Positions 49,891 through 63,927 of a DNA stretch of 64,000 nucleotides are shown here, piece after piece. The notes under the pieces are model-generated. The model searched no databases and was not told where the DNA came from. It was given only the letters and a program-made list of their open reading frames with translations. The stretch covers positions 2,356,001 to 2,420,000 of the forward strand of contig JAYMFD010001271.1 of the NCBI GenBank assembly GCA_035771175.1, given 5' to 3'. The first letter of the stretch is position 1. Every line of letters begins with the position of its first letter. The translations under genes and the position numbers were made by a program. This DNA is from Paratinospora sagittata. Its lineage: Eukaryota > Streptophyta > Magnoliopsida > Ranunculales > Menispermaceae.

Positions 49891-51047
49891 AGTTCTTCTT
49901 TTTATCCCTTTTGTGCTGAGATTTTACGAAGCAATTCATTGTTTTAAACTGTAAGTATATGAAGTGTTCTCAGTAAGAGAACACTATTCTTTCTCTGAGA
50001 GCTACAACAAATCATCAAGAACACATCAAATTATAGCTATAAAAGTCAACAAAGATCAAGCTCTAAGAACGAAGACATATCTTAATGCTAATGCATTAGT
50101 TCAATCATAGGTGTGTAGGGTAACCTCTCGATCAATCTCAGCACGAAAACTTTCTAAATTGCAAAGTCTTCAATTTCACTTGGATTTGGTATTTGATTTT
50201 GACAAAATATTTTCTAAAAGGTTTTAATCATAATTTCAATGAGTTTTGAATGATTTAAAAGTGTTTTGAGTCAATGGAATGGTTCTTAAGTGTTAAAATA
50301 ATAATTTTTCCAAAATCGGGCTATCCACCTCTTTGCCAAAATCTTACAAAAGGGAATCGCGCACTATCAGTGTTGATAGCACGCTGATAGGCTTGAATAA
50401 TCAAAAATCAATTTTTTTGGAAAATTGCATTCAGCGCACTATCCCTTTTGATAACTTGCTATAAAGTAGTTACCGTGATCTTTCGATTTTTACTAAAATG
50501 TTCAATAGCATGCTATAGGGAGATTGCACGCTAACGGAAAGTGCAAAAAACTCGAGCTCTTGGGAATGTGTATATCGACTTACAATAGCCCGCTATAAGT
50601 CATTAGTGCGCATGATACACAACCCAACAGCATGCTATCCAAGTTTGAGTTAGAAATCTCACATTTCTAACAAGAAAAACGTAGGCCCTTTCCCTTACTC
50701 GATTTTTCCATTTCTTACACAGTTTTGACGGGGAATCGTAACTGAAATATTCTCCACTAAGACATGGATGATGCCCATTGTTTCGCGCGGCCAAAACAAC
50801 TTTAGATTAAACAATGTTTTGAATTTAAATCATTTCCTACTCTGTTGCTGTTTAAACTGCAATTGCTGATTTAATAAAATACTAATTGTCTAATTTTTAA
50901 AGATACAACACACACGATTTCAGCAAGTTAGACTGAGCTTTCCAAAGAGTTTCAAAAGAAGAAAGTCGTGATTCTTGCATTGCCAATAAAGGTTTCGGCC
51001 CGAATCAAAGTTGGAAACTGTCTTGAAGATAACTTCATTGTTTAACA
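49891..51047 (+). repeat. Monomer 44, J-head/K-tail hybrid
   Basis: 1,157 bp. J head with 13-bp deletion, 'gaagacat' and 'agggtaacc' (50,118); K from 'ccacctcttt' (50,328). This fusion converts the five-monomer HOR to four. Private 'aaggtttcgg'. Confidence 0.92.
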
Positions 51048-52213
51048 AGTTCTTCTTTTTATCCCTTTTGTGCTGAGATTTTAAGAAGCAATTCATTGTT
51101 TTAAACTGTAAGTATATGAAGTGTTCTCAGTAAGAGAACACAACACATCACCTATATTCTTTCTCTGAGAGCTACAACTAATCATCAAGAACACATCAAA
51201 TTATAGCTATAAAAGTCAACATAGATCAAGCTCTAAGAACGAATACATATCTTAATGCTAATGCATTAGTTCAATCTTAGATGTGTAGGCTAACCTCTCG
51301 ATCAATCTCAGCACGAAAACTTTCTAAATTGCAAAGTCTTCAATTTCACTTGGATTTGGTATTTGATTTTGACAAAATATTTTCTAAAATGTTTTAATCA
51401 TAATTTCAATGAGTTTTGAATGATTTAAAAGTGTTTTGAGTCAATGGAATGGTTCTTAAGTGTTAAAATATTATTTTTTCCAAAATCGGGCTATCCACCA
51501 CTTTGCCAAAATCTTACAAATGGTAATCGCGCACTATCAGTGTTGATAGCACGCTGATAGGCTTGAATAATTAAAAATCAATTTTTTTGGAAAATTGCCT
51601 TCAGCGCACTATCCCTGTTGATAACTCGCTATAAAGTAGTTACCGTGATCTTTCGATTTTTACTAATGGCGTGCTATAGGTCTCGATTGCACGCTAACGG
51701 AAAGTGGAAAAAAATCGAGCTCTTGGGTATGTGTATATCGACTTACAATAGCCCGCTATAAGTCATTAGTGCGCATGATACACAACCCAATAGCATGCTG
51801 TCCAAGTTTGAGTTAGAAATCTTACATTTCTAACAAGAAAAACGTAGGCCCTTTCCCTTACTGGATTTTTCCATTTCTTACACAGTTTTGACGGGGAATC
51901 GTAACTGAAATATTCTCCACTAAGACATGGATGATGCCCATTGTTTCGCGCGGCCAAAACAACTTTAGATTAAACAATGTTTTGAATTCAAATCATTTCC
52001 TACTCTCTCGCTGTTTAACCTGCAATTGCAAATTTAATAAAACACACATTGTCTAATTTTTTAAAGATACAACACACACGATTTCAGCAAGTTAGACTGA
52101 GCTTTCCAAAGAGTATTTCAAAAGAAGAAAGTTGTGATTCTTGCATTGCCAATAAATGCTTCGGCCCGAATCAAAGTTGGAAACTGTCTTGAAGATAACT
52201 TCATTGTTTAACA
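51048..52213 (+). repeat. Monomer 45, type H
   Basis: 1,166 bp. Shares 'ttagatgtg' with monomer 41 but keeps 'cccaatagc'. Confidence 0.94.
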
Positions 52214-53396
52214 AGTTCTTCTTTTTATCCCTTTTGTGCTGAGATTTTAGGAAGCAATTCATTGTTTTAAACTGTAAGTATATGAAGTGTTCTCAGTAAG
52301 AGAACACAACACATCACCTATATTCTTTCTCTGAGAGCTACAACTAATCATCAAGTACACATCAAATTATAGCTATAAAAGTCAACAAAGATCAAGCTCT
52401 AAGAACGAAGCCATATCTTAATGCTAACGCATTAGTTTAATCTTAGGTGTGTAGGGTAACCTCTCGATCAATATCAGCACGAAAACTTTCTAAATTGCAA
52501 AGTCTTCAATCTCACTTGGATTTGGTATTTGATTTTGACAAAATATTTTCTAAAAGGTTTTAATCATAATTTCAATGAGTTTTGAATGATTTAAAAGTGT
52601 TTTGAGTCAATGGAATGGTTCTTCAGTGTTAAAATATTAATTTTTCCAAAATCGGGCTATCCACCACTTTGCCAAAATTTTACAAAAGGTAATCGCGCAC
52701 TATCAGTGTTGATAGCACGCTGATAGGGTTGAATAATCAAAAATCAATTTTTCCTGGAAAATTGCCCACAACGCGCTATCCCTCGCTATCCCTTTTGATA
52801 ACTCGCTATAAAGTAGTTACCGTGATCTTTCGATTTTTACTAAAATGTTCAATAGCATGCTATAGGGAGATTGCACGCTAACGGAAAGTGCAAAAAACTC
52901 GAGCTCTTGGGTATGTGTATATCGACTTACAATAGCCCGCTATAAGTCATTAGTGCGCATGATACACAACCCAATAGCATGCTATCCAAGTTTGTGTTAG
53001 AAATCTCACATTTCTAACAAGAAAAACGTAGGCCCTTTCCCTTACTCGATTTTTCCATTTCTTACACAGTTTTGACGGGGAATCGTAACTGAAATATTCT
53101 CCACTAAGACATGGATGATGCCAATTGTTTCGCGCGGCCAAAACAACTTTAGATTAAACAATGTTTTGAATTCAAATCATTTCCTACTCTCTTGCTGTTT
53201 AACCTGCAATTGCTAATTTAGTAAAACACTCATTGTCTAATTTTCAAAGATACAACACACACGATTTCAGCAAGTTAGACTGAGCTTTCCAAAGAGTATT
53301 TCAAAAGAAGAAAGTCGTGATTCTTGCATTGCCAATAAATGCTTCGGGCCGAATCAAAGTTGGAAACTGTCTTGAAGATAACTTCATTGTTTAACA
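52214..53396 (+). repeat. Monomer 46, type G
   Basis: 1,183 bp. Like monomer 42 but without its private changes. Confidence 0.94.
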
Positions 53397-54568
53397 AGTT
53401 CTTCTTTTTATCCCTTTTGTGCTGAGATTTTACGAAGCAATTCATTGTTTTAAACTGTAAGTATATGAAGTGTTCTCAGTAAGAGAACACAACACATCAC
53501 CTATATTCTTTCTCTGAGAGCTACAACTAATCATCAAGAACACATCAAATTATAGCTATAAAAGTCAACAAAGATCAAGCTCTAAGAACGAAGCCATATC
53601 TTAATGCTAATGCATTGGTTCAATCATAGGTGTGTAGGGTAATCTCTCGATCAATCTCAGCACGAAAACTTTCTAAATTGCAAAGTCTTCAATTTCACTT
53701 GGATTTGGTATTTGATTTTGACAAAATATTTTCTAAAAGGTTTTAATCATAATTTCAATGAGTTTTGAATGATTTAAAAGTGTTTTGAGTCAATGGAATG
53801 GTTCTTAAGTGTTAAAATATTAATTTTTCCAAAATCGGGCTATCCACCACTTTGCCAAAATCTTACAAAAGGGAATCGCGCACTATCAGTGTTGATAGCA
53901 CGCTGATAGGCTTGAATAATCAAAAATCAATTTTTTTGGAAAATTGCATTCAGCGCACTATCCCTTTTGATAACTTGCTATAAAGTAGTTACCGTGATCT
54001 TTCGATTTTTACTAAAATGTTCAATAGCATGCTATAGGGAGATTGCACGCTAACGGAAAGTGCAAAAAACTCGAGCTCTTGGGAATGTGTATATCGACTT
54101 ACAATAGCCCGCTATAAGTCATTAGTGCGCATGATACACAACCCAATAGCATGCTATCCAAGTTTGAGTTTGAAATCTCACATTTCTAACAAGAAAAACG
54201 TAGGCCCTTTCCCTTACTGGATTTTTCCATTTCTTACACAGTTTTGACGGGGAATCGTAACTGAAATATTCTCCACAAAAACATGGATGATGCCCATTGT
54301 TTCGCGCGGCCAAAACAACTTTATATTAAACAATGTTTTGAAATCAAATCATTTCCTACTCTCTTGCTGTTTAACCTGCAATTGCTAATTTAGTAAAACA
54401 CTCATTGTCTAATTTTCAAAGATACAACACACACGATTTCAGCAAGTTAGACTGAGCTTTCCAAAGAGTATTTCAAAAGAAGAAAGTCGTGATTCTTGCA
54501 TTGCCAATAAATGCTTCGGGACGAATCAAAGTTGGAAACTGTCTTGAAGATAACTTCATTGTTTAACA
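53397..54568 (+). repeat. Monomer 47, type I
   Basis: 1,172 bp. First of three I copies (with 49 and 52) reading 'cgggacgaat'. Confidence 0.94.
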
Positions 54569-55727
54569 AGTTCTTCTTTTTATCCCTTTTGTGCTGAGAT
54601 TTTACGAAGCAATTCATTGTTTTAAACTGTAAGTATATGAAGTGTTCTCAGTAAGAGAACACTATTCTTTCTCTGAGAGCTACAACAAATCATCAAGAAC
54701 ACATCAAATTATAGCTATAAAAGTAAACAAAGATCAAGCTCTAAGAACGAAGACATATCTTAATGCTAATGCATTAGTTCAATCATAGGTGTGTAGGGTA
54801 ACCTCTCGATCAATCTCAGCACGAAAACTTTCTAAATTGCAAAGTCTTCAATTTCACTTGGATTTGGTATTTGATTTTGACAAAATATTTTCTAAAAGGT
54901 TTTAATCATAATTTCAATGAGTTTTGAATGATTTAAAAGTGTTTTGAGTCAATGGAATGGTTCTTAAGTGTTAAAATATTAATTTTTCCAAAATCGGGCT
55001 ATCCACCACTTTGCCAAAATCTTACAAAAGGGAATCGCGCACTATCAGTGTTGATAGCACGCTGATAGGCTTGTATAATCAAAAATCAATTTTTTTGGAA
55101 AATTGCATTCAGCGCACTATCCCTTTTGATAACTTGCTATAAAGTAGTTACTGTGATCTTTCGATTTTTACTAAAATGTTCAATAGCATGCTATAGGGAG
55201 ATTGCACGCTAACGGAAAGTGCAAAAAACTCGAGCTCTTGGGAATGTGTATATCGACTTACAATAGCCCGCTATAAGTCATTAGTGCGCATGATACACAA
55301 CCCAATAGCATGCTATCCAAGTTTGAGTTTGAAATCTCACATTTCTAACAAGAAAAACGTAGGCCCTTTCCCTTACTGGATTTTTCCATTTCTTACACAG
55401 TTTTCACGGGGAATCGTAACTGAAATATTCTCCACAAAAACATGGATGGTGCCCATTGTTTCGCGCGGCCAAAACAACTTTATATTAAACAATATTTTGA
55501 AATCAAATCATTTCCTACTCTCTTGCTGTTTAACCTGCAATTGCTAATTTAATAAAACACTCATTGTCTAATTTTCAAAGATACAACACACACGATTTCA
55601 GCAAGTTAAACTGAGCTTTCCAAAGAGTATTTCAAAAGAAGAAAGTTGTGATTCTTGCATTGCCAATAAATGCTTCGGCCCGAATCAAAGTTGGAAACTG
55701 TCTTGAAGATAACTTCATTGTTTAACA
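54569..55727 (+). repeat. Monomer 48, type J with H-like tail
   Basis: 1,159 bp. J through 'tttcaaagat', then 'gttaaactg' and the H-type 'aagttgtgat'. New shared variants 'aaagtaaac' and 'caatattttg' define the lineage of J copies 48, 50 and 53. Confidence 0.93.
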
Positions 55728-56899
55728 AGTTCTTCTTTTTATCCCTTTTGTGCTGAGATTTTAGGAAGCAATTCATTGTTTTAAACTGTAAGTATATGAA
55801 GTGTTCTCAGTAAGAGAACACAACACATCACCTATATTCTTTCTCTGAGAGCTACAACTAATCATCAAGAACACATCAAATTATAGCTATAAAAGTCAAC
55901 AAAGATCAAGCTCTAAGAACGAAGCCATATCTTAATGCTAATGCATTGGTTCAATCATAGGTGTGTAGGGTAATCTCTCGATCAATCTCAGCACGAAAAC
56001 TTTCTAAATTGCAAAGTCTTCAATTTCACTTGGATTTGGTATTTGATTTTGACAAAATATTTTCTAAAAGGTTTTAATCATAATTTCAATGAGTTTTGAA
56101 TGATTTAAAAGTGTTTTGAGTCAATGGAATGGTTCTTAAGTGTTAAAATATTAATTTTTCCAAAATCGGGCTATCCACCACTTTGCCAAAATCTTACAAA
56201 AGGGAATCGCGCACTATCAGTGTTGATAGCACGCTGATAGGCTTGAATAATCAAAAATCAATTTTTTTGGAAAATTGCATTCAGCGCACTATCCCTTTTG
56301 ATAACTTGCTATAAAGTAGTTACCGTGATCTTTCGATTTTTACTAAAATGTTCAATAGCATGCTATAGGGAGATTGCACGCTAACGGAAAGTGCAAAAAA
56401 CTCGAGCTCTTGGGAATGTGTATATCGACTTACAATAGCCCGCTATAAGTCATTAGTGCGCATGATACACAACCCAATAGCATGCTATCCAAGTTTGAGT
56501 TTGAAATCTCACATTTCTAACAAGAAAAACGTAGGCCCTTTCCCTTACTGGATTTTTCCATTTCTTACACAGTTTTGACGGGGAATCGTAACTGAAATAT
56601 TCTCCACAAAAACATGGATGATGCCCATTGTTTCGCGCGGCCAAAACAACTTTATATTAAACAATGTTTTGAAATCAAATCATTTCCTACTCTCTTGCTG
56701 TTTAACCTGCAATTGCTAATTTAGTAAAACACTCATTGTCTAATTTTCAAAGATACAACACACACGATTTCAGCAAGTTAGACTGAGCTTTCCAAAGAGT
56801 ATTTCAAAAGAAGAAAGTCGTGATTCTTGCATTGCCAATAAATGCTTCGGGACGAATCAAAGTTGGAAACTGTCTTGAAGATAACTTCATTGTTTAACA
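55728..56899 (+). repeat. Monomer 49, G-head/I-body hybrid
   Basis: 1,172 bp. Head 'ttttaggaagc' is G. From 'gcattggttc' (about 55,940) it is I. This fusion skips one monomer and leaves a J-I dimer. Confidence 0.9.
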
Positions 56900-58058
56900 A
56901 GTTCTTCTTTTTATCCCTTTTGTGCTGAGATTTTACGAAGCAATTCATTGTTTTAAACTGTAAGTATATGAAGTGTTCTCAGTAAGAGAACACTATTCTT
57001 TCTCTGAGAGCTACAACAAATCATCAAGAACACATCAAATTATAGCTATAAAAGTAAACAAAGATCAAGCTCTAAGAACGAAGACATATCTTAATGCTAA
57101 TGCATTAGTTCAATCATAGGTGTGTAGGGTAACCTCTCGATCAATCTCAGCACGAAAACTTTCTAAATTGCAAAGTCTTCAATTTCACTTGGATTTGGTA
57201 TTTGATTTTGACAAAATATTTTCTAAAAGGTTTTAATCATAATTTCAATGAGTTTTGAATGATTTAAAAGTGTTTTGAGTCAATGGAATGGTTCTTAAGT
57301 GTTAAAATATTAATTTTTCCAAAATCGGGCTATCCACCACTTTGCCAAAATCTTACAAAAGGGAATCGCGCACTATCAGTGTTGATAGCACGCTGATAGG
57401 CTTGTATAATCAAAAATCAATTTTTTTGGAAAATTGCATTCAGCGCACTATCCCTTTTGATAACTTGCTATAAAGTAGTTACTGTGATCTTTCGATTTTT
57501 ACTAAAATGTTCAATAGCATGCTATAGGGAGATTGCACGCTAACGGAAAGTGCAAAAAACTCGAGCTCTTGGGAATGTGTATATCGACTTACAATAGCCC
57601 GCTATAAGTCATTAGTGCGCATGATACACAACCCAATAGCATGCTATCCAAGTTTGAGTTTGAAATCTCACATTTCTAACAAGAAAAACGTAGGCCCTTT
57701 CCCTTACTGGATTTTTCCATTTCTTACACAGTTTTCACGGGGAATCGTAACTGAAATATTCTCCACAAAAACATGGATGGTGCCCATTGTTTCGCGCGGC
57801 CAAAACAACTTTATATTAAACAATATTTTGAAATCAAATCATTTCCTACTCTCTTGCTGTTTAACCTGCAATTGCTAATTTAATAAAACACTCATTGTCT
57901 AATTTTCAAAGATACAACACACACGATTTCAGCAAGTTAAACTGAGCTTTCCAAAGAGTATTTCAAAAGAAGAAAGTTGTGATTCTTGCATTGCCAATAA
58001 ATGCTTCGGCCCGAATCAAAGTTGGAAACTGTCTTGAAGATAACTTCATTGTTTAACA
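56900..58058 (+). repeat. Monomer 50, type J with H-like tail
   Basis: 1,159 bp. I saw no difference from monomer 48, including 'aaagtaaac' and 'gttaaactg'. Confidence 0.93.
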
Positions 58059-59241
58059 AGTTCTTCTTTTTATCCCTTTTGTGCTGAGATTTTAGGAAGC
58101 AATTCATTGTTTTAAACTGTAAGTATATGAAGTGTTCTCAGTAAGAGAACACAACACATCACCTATATTCTTTCTCTGAGAGCTACAACTAATCATCAAG
58201 TACACATCAAATTATAGCTATAAAAGTCAACAAAGATCAAGCTCTAAGAACGAAGCCATATCTTAATGCTAACGCATTAGTTTAATCTTAGGTGTGTAGG
58301 GTAACCTCTCGATCAATATCAGCACGAAAACTTTCTAAATTGCAAAGTCTTCAATCTCACTTGGATTTGGTATTTGATTTTGACAAAATATTTTCTAAAA
58401 GGTTTTAATCATAATTTCAATGAGTTTTGAATGATTTAAAAGTGTTTTGAGTCAATGGAATGGTTCTTCAGTGTTAAAATATTAATTTTTCCAAAATCGG
58501 GCTATCCACCACTTTGCCAAAATTTTACAAAAGGTAATCGCGCACTATCAATGTTGATAGCACGCTGATAGGGTTGAATAATCAAAAATCAATTTTTCCT
58601 GGAAAATTGCCCACAACGCGCTATCCCTCGCTATCCCTTTTGATAACTCGCTATAAAGTAGTTATCGTGATCTTTCGATTTTTACTAAAATGTTCAATAG
58701 CATGCTATAGGGAGATTGCACGCTAACGGAAAGTGCAAAAAACTCGAGCTCTTGGGTATGTGTATATCGACTTACAATAGCCCGCTATAAGTCATTAGTG
58801 CGCATGATACACAACCCAATAGCATGCTATCCAAGTTTGTGTTAGAAATCTCACATTTCTAACAAGAAAAACGTAGGCCCTTTCCCTTACTCGATTTTTC
58901 CATTTCTTACACAGTTTTGACGGGGAATCGTAACTGAAATATTCTCCACTAAGACATGGATGATGCCAATTGTTTCGCGCGGCCAAAACAACTTTAGATT
59001 AAACAATGTTTTGAATTCAAATCATTTCCTACTCTCTTGCTGTTTAACCTGCAATTGCTAATTTAGTAAAACACTCATTGTCTAATTTTCAAAGATACAA
59101 CACACACGATTTCAGCAAGTTAGACTGAGCTTTCCAAAGAGTATTTCAAAAGAAGAAAGTCGTGATTCTTGCATTGCCAATAAATGCTTCGGGCCGAATC
59201 AAAGTTGGAAACTGTCTAGAAGATAACTTCATTGTTTAACA
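58059..59241 (+). repeat. Monomer 51, type G
   Basis: 1,183 bp. 'tatcaatgtt' and 'gttatcgtg' are shared only with monomer 54. Private 'gtctagaag' near 59,217. Confidence 0.94.
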
Positions 59242-60413
59242 AGTTCTTCTTTTTATCCCTTTTGTGCTGAGATTTTAAGAAGCAATTCATTGTTTTAAAC
59301 TGTAAGTATATGAAGTGTTCTCAGTAAGAGAACACAACACATCACCTATATTCTTTCTCTGAGAGCTACAACTAATCATCAAGAACACATCAAATTATAG
59401 CTATAAAAGTCAACAAAGATCAAGCTCTAAGAACGAAGCCATATCTTAATGCTAATGCATTGGTTCAATCATAGGTGTGTAGGGTAATCTCTCGATCAAT
59501 CTCAGCACGAAAACTTTCTAAATTGCAAAGTCTTCAATTTCACTTGGATTTGGTATTTGATTTTGACAAAATATTTTCTAAAAGGTTTTAATCATAATTT
59601 CAATGAGTTTTGAATGATTTAAAAGTGTTTTGAGTCAATGGAATGGTTCTTAAGTGTTAAAATATTAATTTTTCCAAAATCGGGCTATCCACCACTTTGC
59701 CAAAATCTTACAAAAGGGAATCGCGCACTATCAGTGTTGATAGCACGCTGATAGGCTTGAATAATCAAAAATCAATTTTTTTGGAAAATTGCATTCAGCG
59801 CACTATCCCTTTTGATAACTTGCTATAAAGTAGTTACCGTGATCTTTCGATTTTTACTAAAATGTTCAATAGCATGCTATAGGGAGATTGCACGCTAACG
59901 GAAAGTGCAAAAAACTCGAGCTCTTGGGAATGTGTATATCGACTTACAATAGCCCGCTATAAGTCATTAGTGCGCATGATACACAACCCAATAGCATGCT
60001 ATCCAAGTTTGAGTTTGAAATCTCACATTTCTAACAAGAAAAACGTAGGCCCTTTCCCTTACTGGATTTTTCCATTTCTTACACAGTTTTGACGGGGAAT
60101 CGTAACTGAAATATTCTCCACAAAAACATGGATGATGCCCATTGTTTCGCGCGGCCAAAACAACTTTATATTAAACAATGTTTTGAAATCAAATCATTTC
60201 CTACTCTCTTGCTGTTTAACCTGCAATTGCTAATTTAGTAAAACACTCATTGTCTAATTTTCAAAGATACAACACACACGATTTCAGCAAGTTAGACTGA
60301 GCTTTCCAAAGAGTATTTCAAAAGAAGAAAGTCGTGATTCTTGCATTGCCAATAAATGCTTCGGGACGAATCAAAGTTGGAAACTGTCTTGAAGATAACT
60401 TCATTGTTTAACA
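59242..60413 (+). repeat. Monomer 52, type I
   Basis: 1,172 bp. Head is 'ttttaagaagc' rather than the usual I form 'ttttacgaagc'; it also carries 'cgggacgaat'. Confidence 0.94.
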
Positions 60414-61572
60414 AGTTCTTCTTTTTATCCCTTTTGTGCTGAGATTTTACGAAGCAATTCATTGTTTTAAACTGTAAGTATATGAAGTGTTCTCAGTAAG
60501 AGAACACTATTCTTTCTCTGAGAGCTACAACAAATCATCAAGAACACATCAAATTATAGCTATAAAAGTCAACAAAGATCAAGCTCTAAGAACGAAGACA
60601 TATCTTAATGCTAATGCATTAGTTCAATCATAGGTGTGTAGGGTAACCTCTCGATCAATCTCAGCACGAAAACTTTCTAAATTGCAAAGTCTTCAATTTC
60701 ACTTGGATTTGGTATTTGATTTTGACAAAATATTTTCTAAAAGGTTTTAATCATAATTTCAATGAGTTTTGAATGATTTAAAAGTGTTTTGAGTCAATGG
60801 AATGGTTCTTAAGTGTTAAAATATTAATTTTTCCAAAATCGGGCTATCCACCACTTTGCCAAAATCTTACAAAAGGGAATCGCGCACTATCAGTGTTGAT
60901 AGCACGCTGATAGGCTTGTATAATCAAAAATCAATTTTTTTGGAAAATTGCATTCAGCGCACTATCCCTTTTGATAACTTGCTATAAAGTAGTTACTGTG
61001 ATCTTTCGATTTTTACTAAAATGTTCAATAGCATGCTATAGGGAGATTGCACGCTAACGGAAAGTGCAAAAAACTCGAGCTCTTGGGAATGTGTATATCG
61101 ACTTACAATAGCCCGCTATAAGTCATTAGTGCGCATGATACACAACCCAATAGCATGCTATCCAAGTTTGAGTTTGAAATCTCACATTTCTAACAAGAAA
61201 AACGTAGGCCCTTTCCCTTACTGGATTTTTCCATTTCTTACACAGTTTTCACGGGGAATCGTAACTGAAATATTCTCCACAAAAACATGGATGGTGCCCA
61301 TTGTTTCGCGCGGCCAAAACAACTTTATATTAAACAATATTTTGAAATCAAATCATTTCCTACTCTCTTGCTGTTTAACCTGCAATTGCTAATTTAATAA
61401 AACACTCATTGTCTAATTTTCAAAGATACAACACACACGATTTCAGCAAGTTAAACTGAGCTTTCCAAAGAGTATTTCAAAAGAAGAAAGTTGTGATTCT
61501 TGCATTGCCAATAAATGCTTCGGCCCGAATCAAAGTTGGAAACTGTCTTGAAGATAACTTCATTGTTTAACA
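60414..61572 (+). repeat. Monomer 53, type J with H-like tail
   Basis: 1,159 bp. Same lineage as 48 and 50 but with the common 'aaagtcaac'. Confidence 0.94.
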
Positions 61573-62755
61573 AGTTCTTCTTTTTATCCCTTTTGTGCTG
61601 AGATTTTAGGAAGCAATTCATTGTTTTAAACTGTAAGTATATGAAGTGTTCTCAGTAAGAGAACACAACACATCACCTATATTCTTTCTCTGAGAGCTAC
61701 AACTAATCATCAAGTACACATCAAATTATAGCTATAAAAGTCAACAAAGATCAAGCTCTAAGAACGAAGCCATATCTTAATGCTAACGCATTAGTTTAAT
61801 CTTAGGTGTGTAGGGTAACCTCTCGATCAATATCAGCACGAAAACTTTCTAAATTGCAAAGTCTTCAATCTCACTTGGATTTGGTATTTGATTTTGACAA
61901 AATATTTTCTAAAAGGTTTTAATCATAATTTCAATGAGTTTTGAATGATTTAAAAGTGTTTTGAGTCAATGGAATGGTTCTTCAGTGTTAAAATATTAAT
62001 TTTTCCAAAATCGGGCTATCCACCACTTTGCCAAAATTTTACAAAAGGTAATCGCGCACTATCAATGTTGATAGCACGCTGATAGGGTTGAATAATCAAA
62101 AATCAATTTTTCCTGGAAAATTGCCCACAACGCGCTATCCCTCGCTATCCCTTTTGATAACTCGCTATAAAGTAGTTATCGTGATCTTTCGATTTTTACT
62201 AAAATGTTCAATAGCATGCTATAGGGAGATTGCACGCTAACGGAAAGTGCAAAAAACTCGAGCTCTTGGGTATGTGTATATCGACTTACAATAGCCCGCT
62301 ATAAGTCATTAGTGCGCATGATACACAACCCAATAGCATGCTATCCAAGTTTGTGTTAGAAATCTCACATTTCTAACAAGAAAAACGTAGGCCCTTTCCC
62401 TTACTCGATTTTTCCATTTCTTACACAGTTTTGACGGGGAATCGTAACTGAAATATTCTCCACTAAGACATGGATGATGCCAATTGTTTCGCGCGGCCAA
62501 AACAACTTTAGATTAAACAATGTTTTGAATTCAAATCATTTCCTACTCTCTTGCTGTTTAACCTGCAATTGCTAATTTAGTAAAACACTCATTGTCTAAT
62601 TTTCAAAGATACAACACACACGATTTCAGCAAGTTAGACTGAGCTTTCCAAAGAGTATTTCAAAAGAAGAAAGTCGTGATTCTTGCATTGCCAATAAATG
62701 CTTCGGGCCGAATCAAAGTTGGAAACTGTCTTGAAGATAACTTCATTGTTTAACA
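61573..62755 (+). repeat. Monomer 54, type G
   Basis: 1,183 bp, near-identical to monomer 51 without the 'gtctagaag' change. Confidence 0.94.
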
Positions 62756-63927
62756 AGTTCTTCTTTTTATCCCTTTTGTGCTGAGATTTTAAGAAGCAAT
62801 TCATTGTTTTAAACTGTAAGTATATGAAGTGTTCTCAGTAAGAGAACACAACACATCACCTATATTCTTTCTCTGAGAGCTACAACTAATCATCAAGAAC
62901 ACATCAAATTATAGCTATAAAAGTCAACAAAGATCAAGCTCTAAGAACGAAGCCATATCTTAATGCTAATGCATTGGTTCAATCATAGGTGTGTAGGGTA
63001 ATCTCTCGATCAATCTCAGCACGAAAACTTTCTAAATTGCAAAGTCTTCAATTTCACTTGGATTTGGTATTTGATTTTGACAAAATATTTTCTAAAAGGT
63101 TTTAATCATAATTTCAATGAGTTTTGAATGATTTAAAAGTGTTTTGAGTCAATGGAATGGTTCTTAAGTGTTAAAATATTAATTTTTCCAAAATCGGGCT
63201 ATCCACCACTTTGCCAAAATCTTACAAAAGGGAATCGCGCACTATCAGTGTTGATAGCACGCTGATAGGCTTGAATAATCAAAAATCAATTTTTTTGGAA
63301 AATTGCATTCAGCGCACTATCCCTTTTGATAACTTGCTATAAAGTAGTTACCGTGATCTTTCGATTTTTACTAAAATGTTCAATAGCATGCTATAGGGAG
63401 ATTGCACGCTAACGGAAAGTGCAAAAAACTCGAGCTCTTGGGAATGTGTATATCGACTTACAATAGCCCGCTATAAGTCATTAGTGCGCATGATACACAA
63501 CCCAATAGCATGCTATCCAAGTTTGAGTTTGAAATCTCACATTTCTAACAAGAAAAACGTAGGCCCTTTCCCTTACTGGATTTTTCCATTTCTTACACAG
63601 TTTTGACGGGGAATCGTAACTGAAATATTCTCCACAAAAACATGGATGATGCCCATTGTTTCGCGCGGCCAAAACAACTTTATATTAAACAATGTTTTGA
63701 AATCAAATCATTTCCTACTCTCTTGCTGTTTAACCTGCAATTGCTAATTTAGTAAAACACTCATTGTCTAATTTTCAAAGATACAACACACACGATTTCA
63801 GCAAGTTAGACTGAGCTTTCCAAAGAGTATTTCAAAAGAAGAAAGTCGTGATTCTTGCATTGCCAATAAATGCTTCGGGCCGAATCAAAGTTGGAAACTG
63901 TCTTGAAGATAACTTCATTGTTTAACA
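62756..63927 (+). repeat. Monomer 55, type I
   Basis: 1,172 bp. Head 'ttttaagaagc' as in monomer 52, tail 'cgggccgaat' as in the older I copies. Confidence 0.94.

Larger units (their letters stand above)
49891..54568 (+). repeat. Family-2 HOR, four-monomer form, second copy (J/K-H-G-I)
   Basis: A 4,678-bp unit whose first monomer is a J/K fusion. Shared private variants, such as 'ttagatgtg' in both H monomers (46600 and 51281) and 'caagtacac' in both G monomers, show it is a recent duplicate of the preceding unit. Confidence 0.9.
54569..56899 (+). repeat. Family-2 HOR, two-monomer form (J and G/I hybrid)
   Basis: J followed by a G/I fusion makes a 2,331-bp unit. The next monomer (56900) is again the same J variant, including private changes 'aaagtaaac' and 'caatattttg'. 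Landmarks 55284 and 57615 are 2,331 bp apart. Confidence 0.88.
58059..61572 (+). repeat. Family-2 HOR, three-monomer form (G-I-J)
   Basis: A 3,514-bp unit. A second copy begins at 61573 and runs off the window. Landmarks 57615/61129, 58795/62309 and 59967/63481 are all 3,514 bp apart. Both G copies share the private changes 'tatcaatgtt' and 'gttatcgtg', so the duplication is very recent. Confidence 0.92.
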
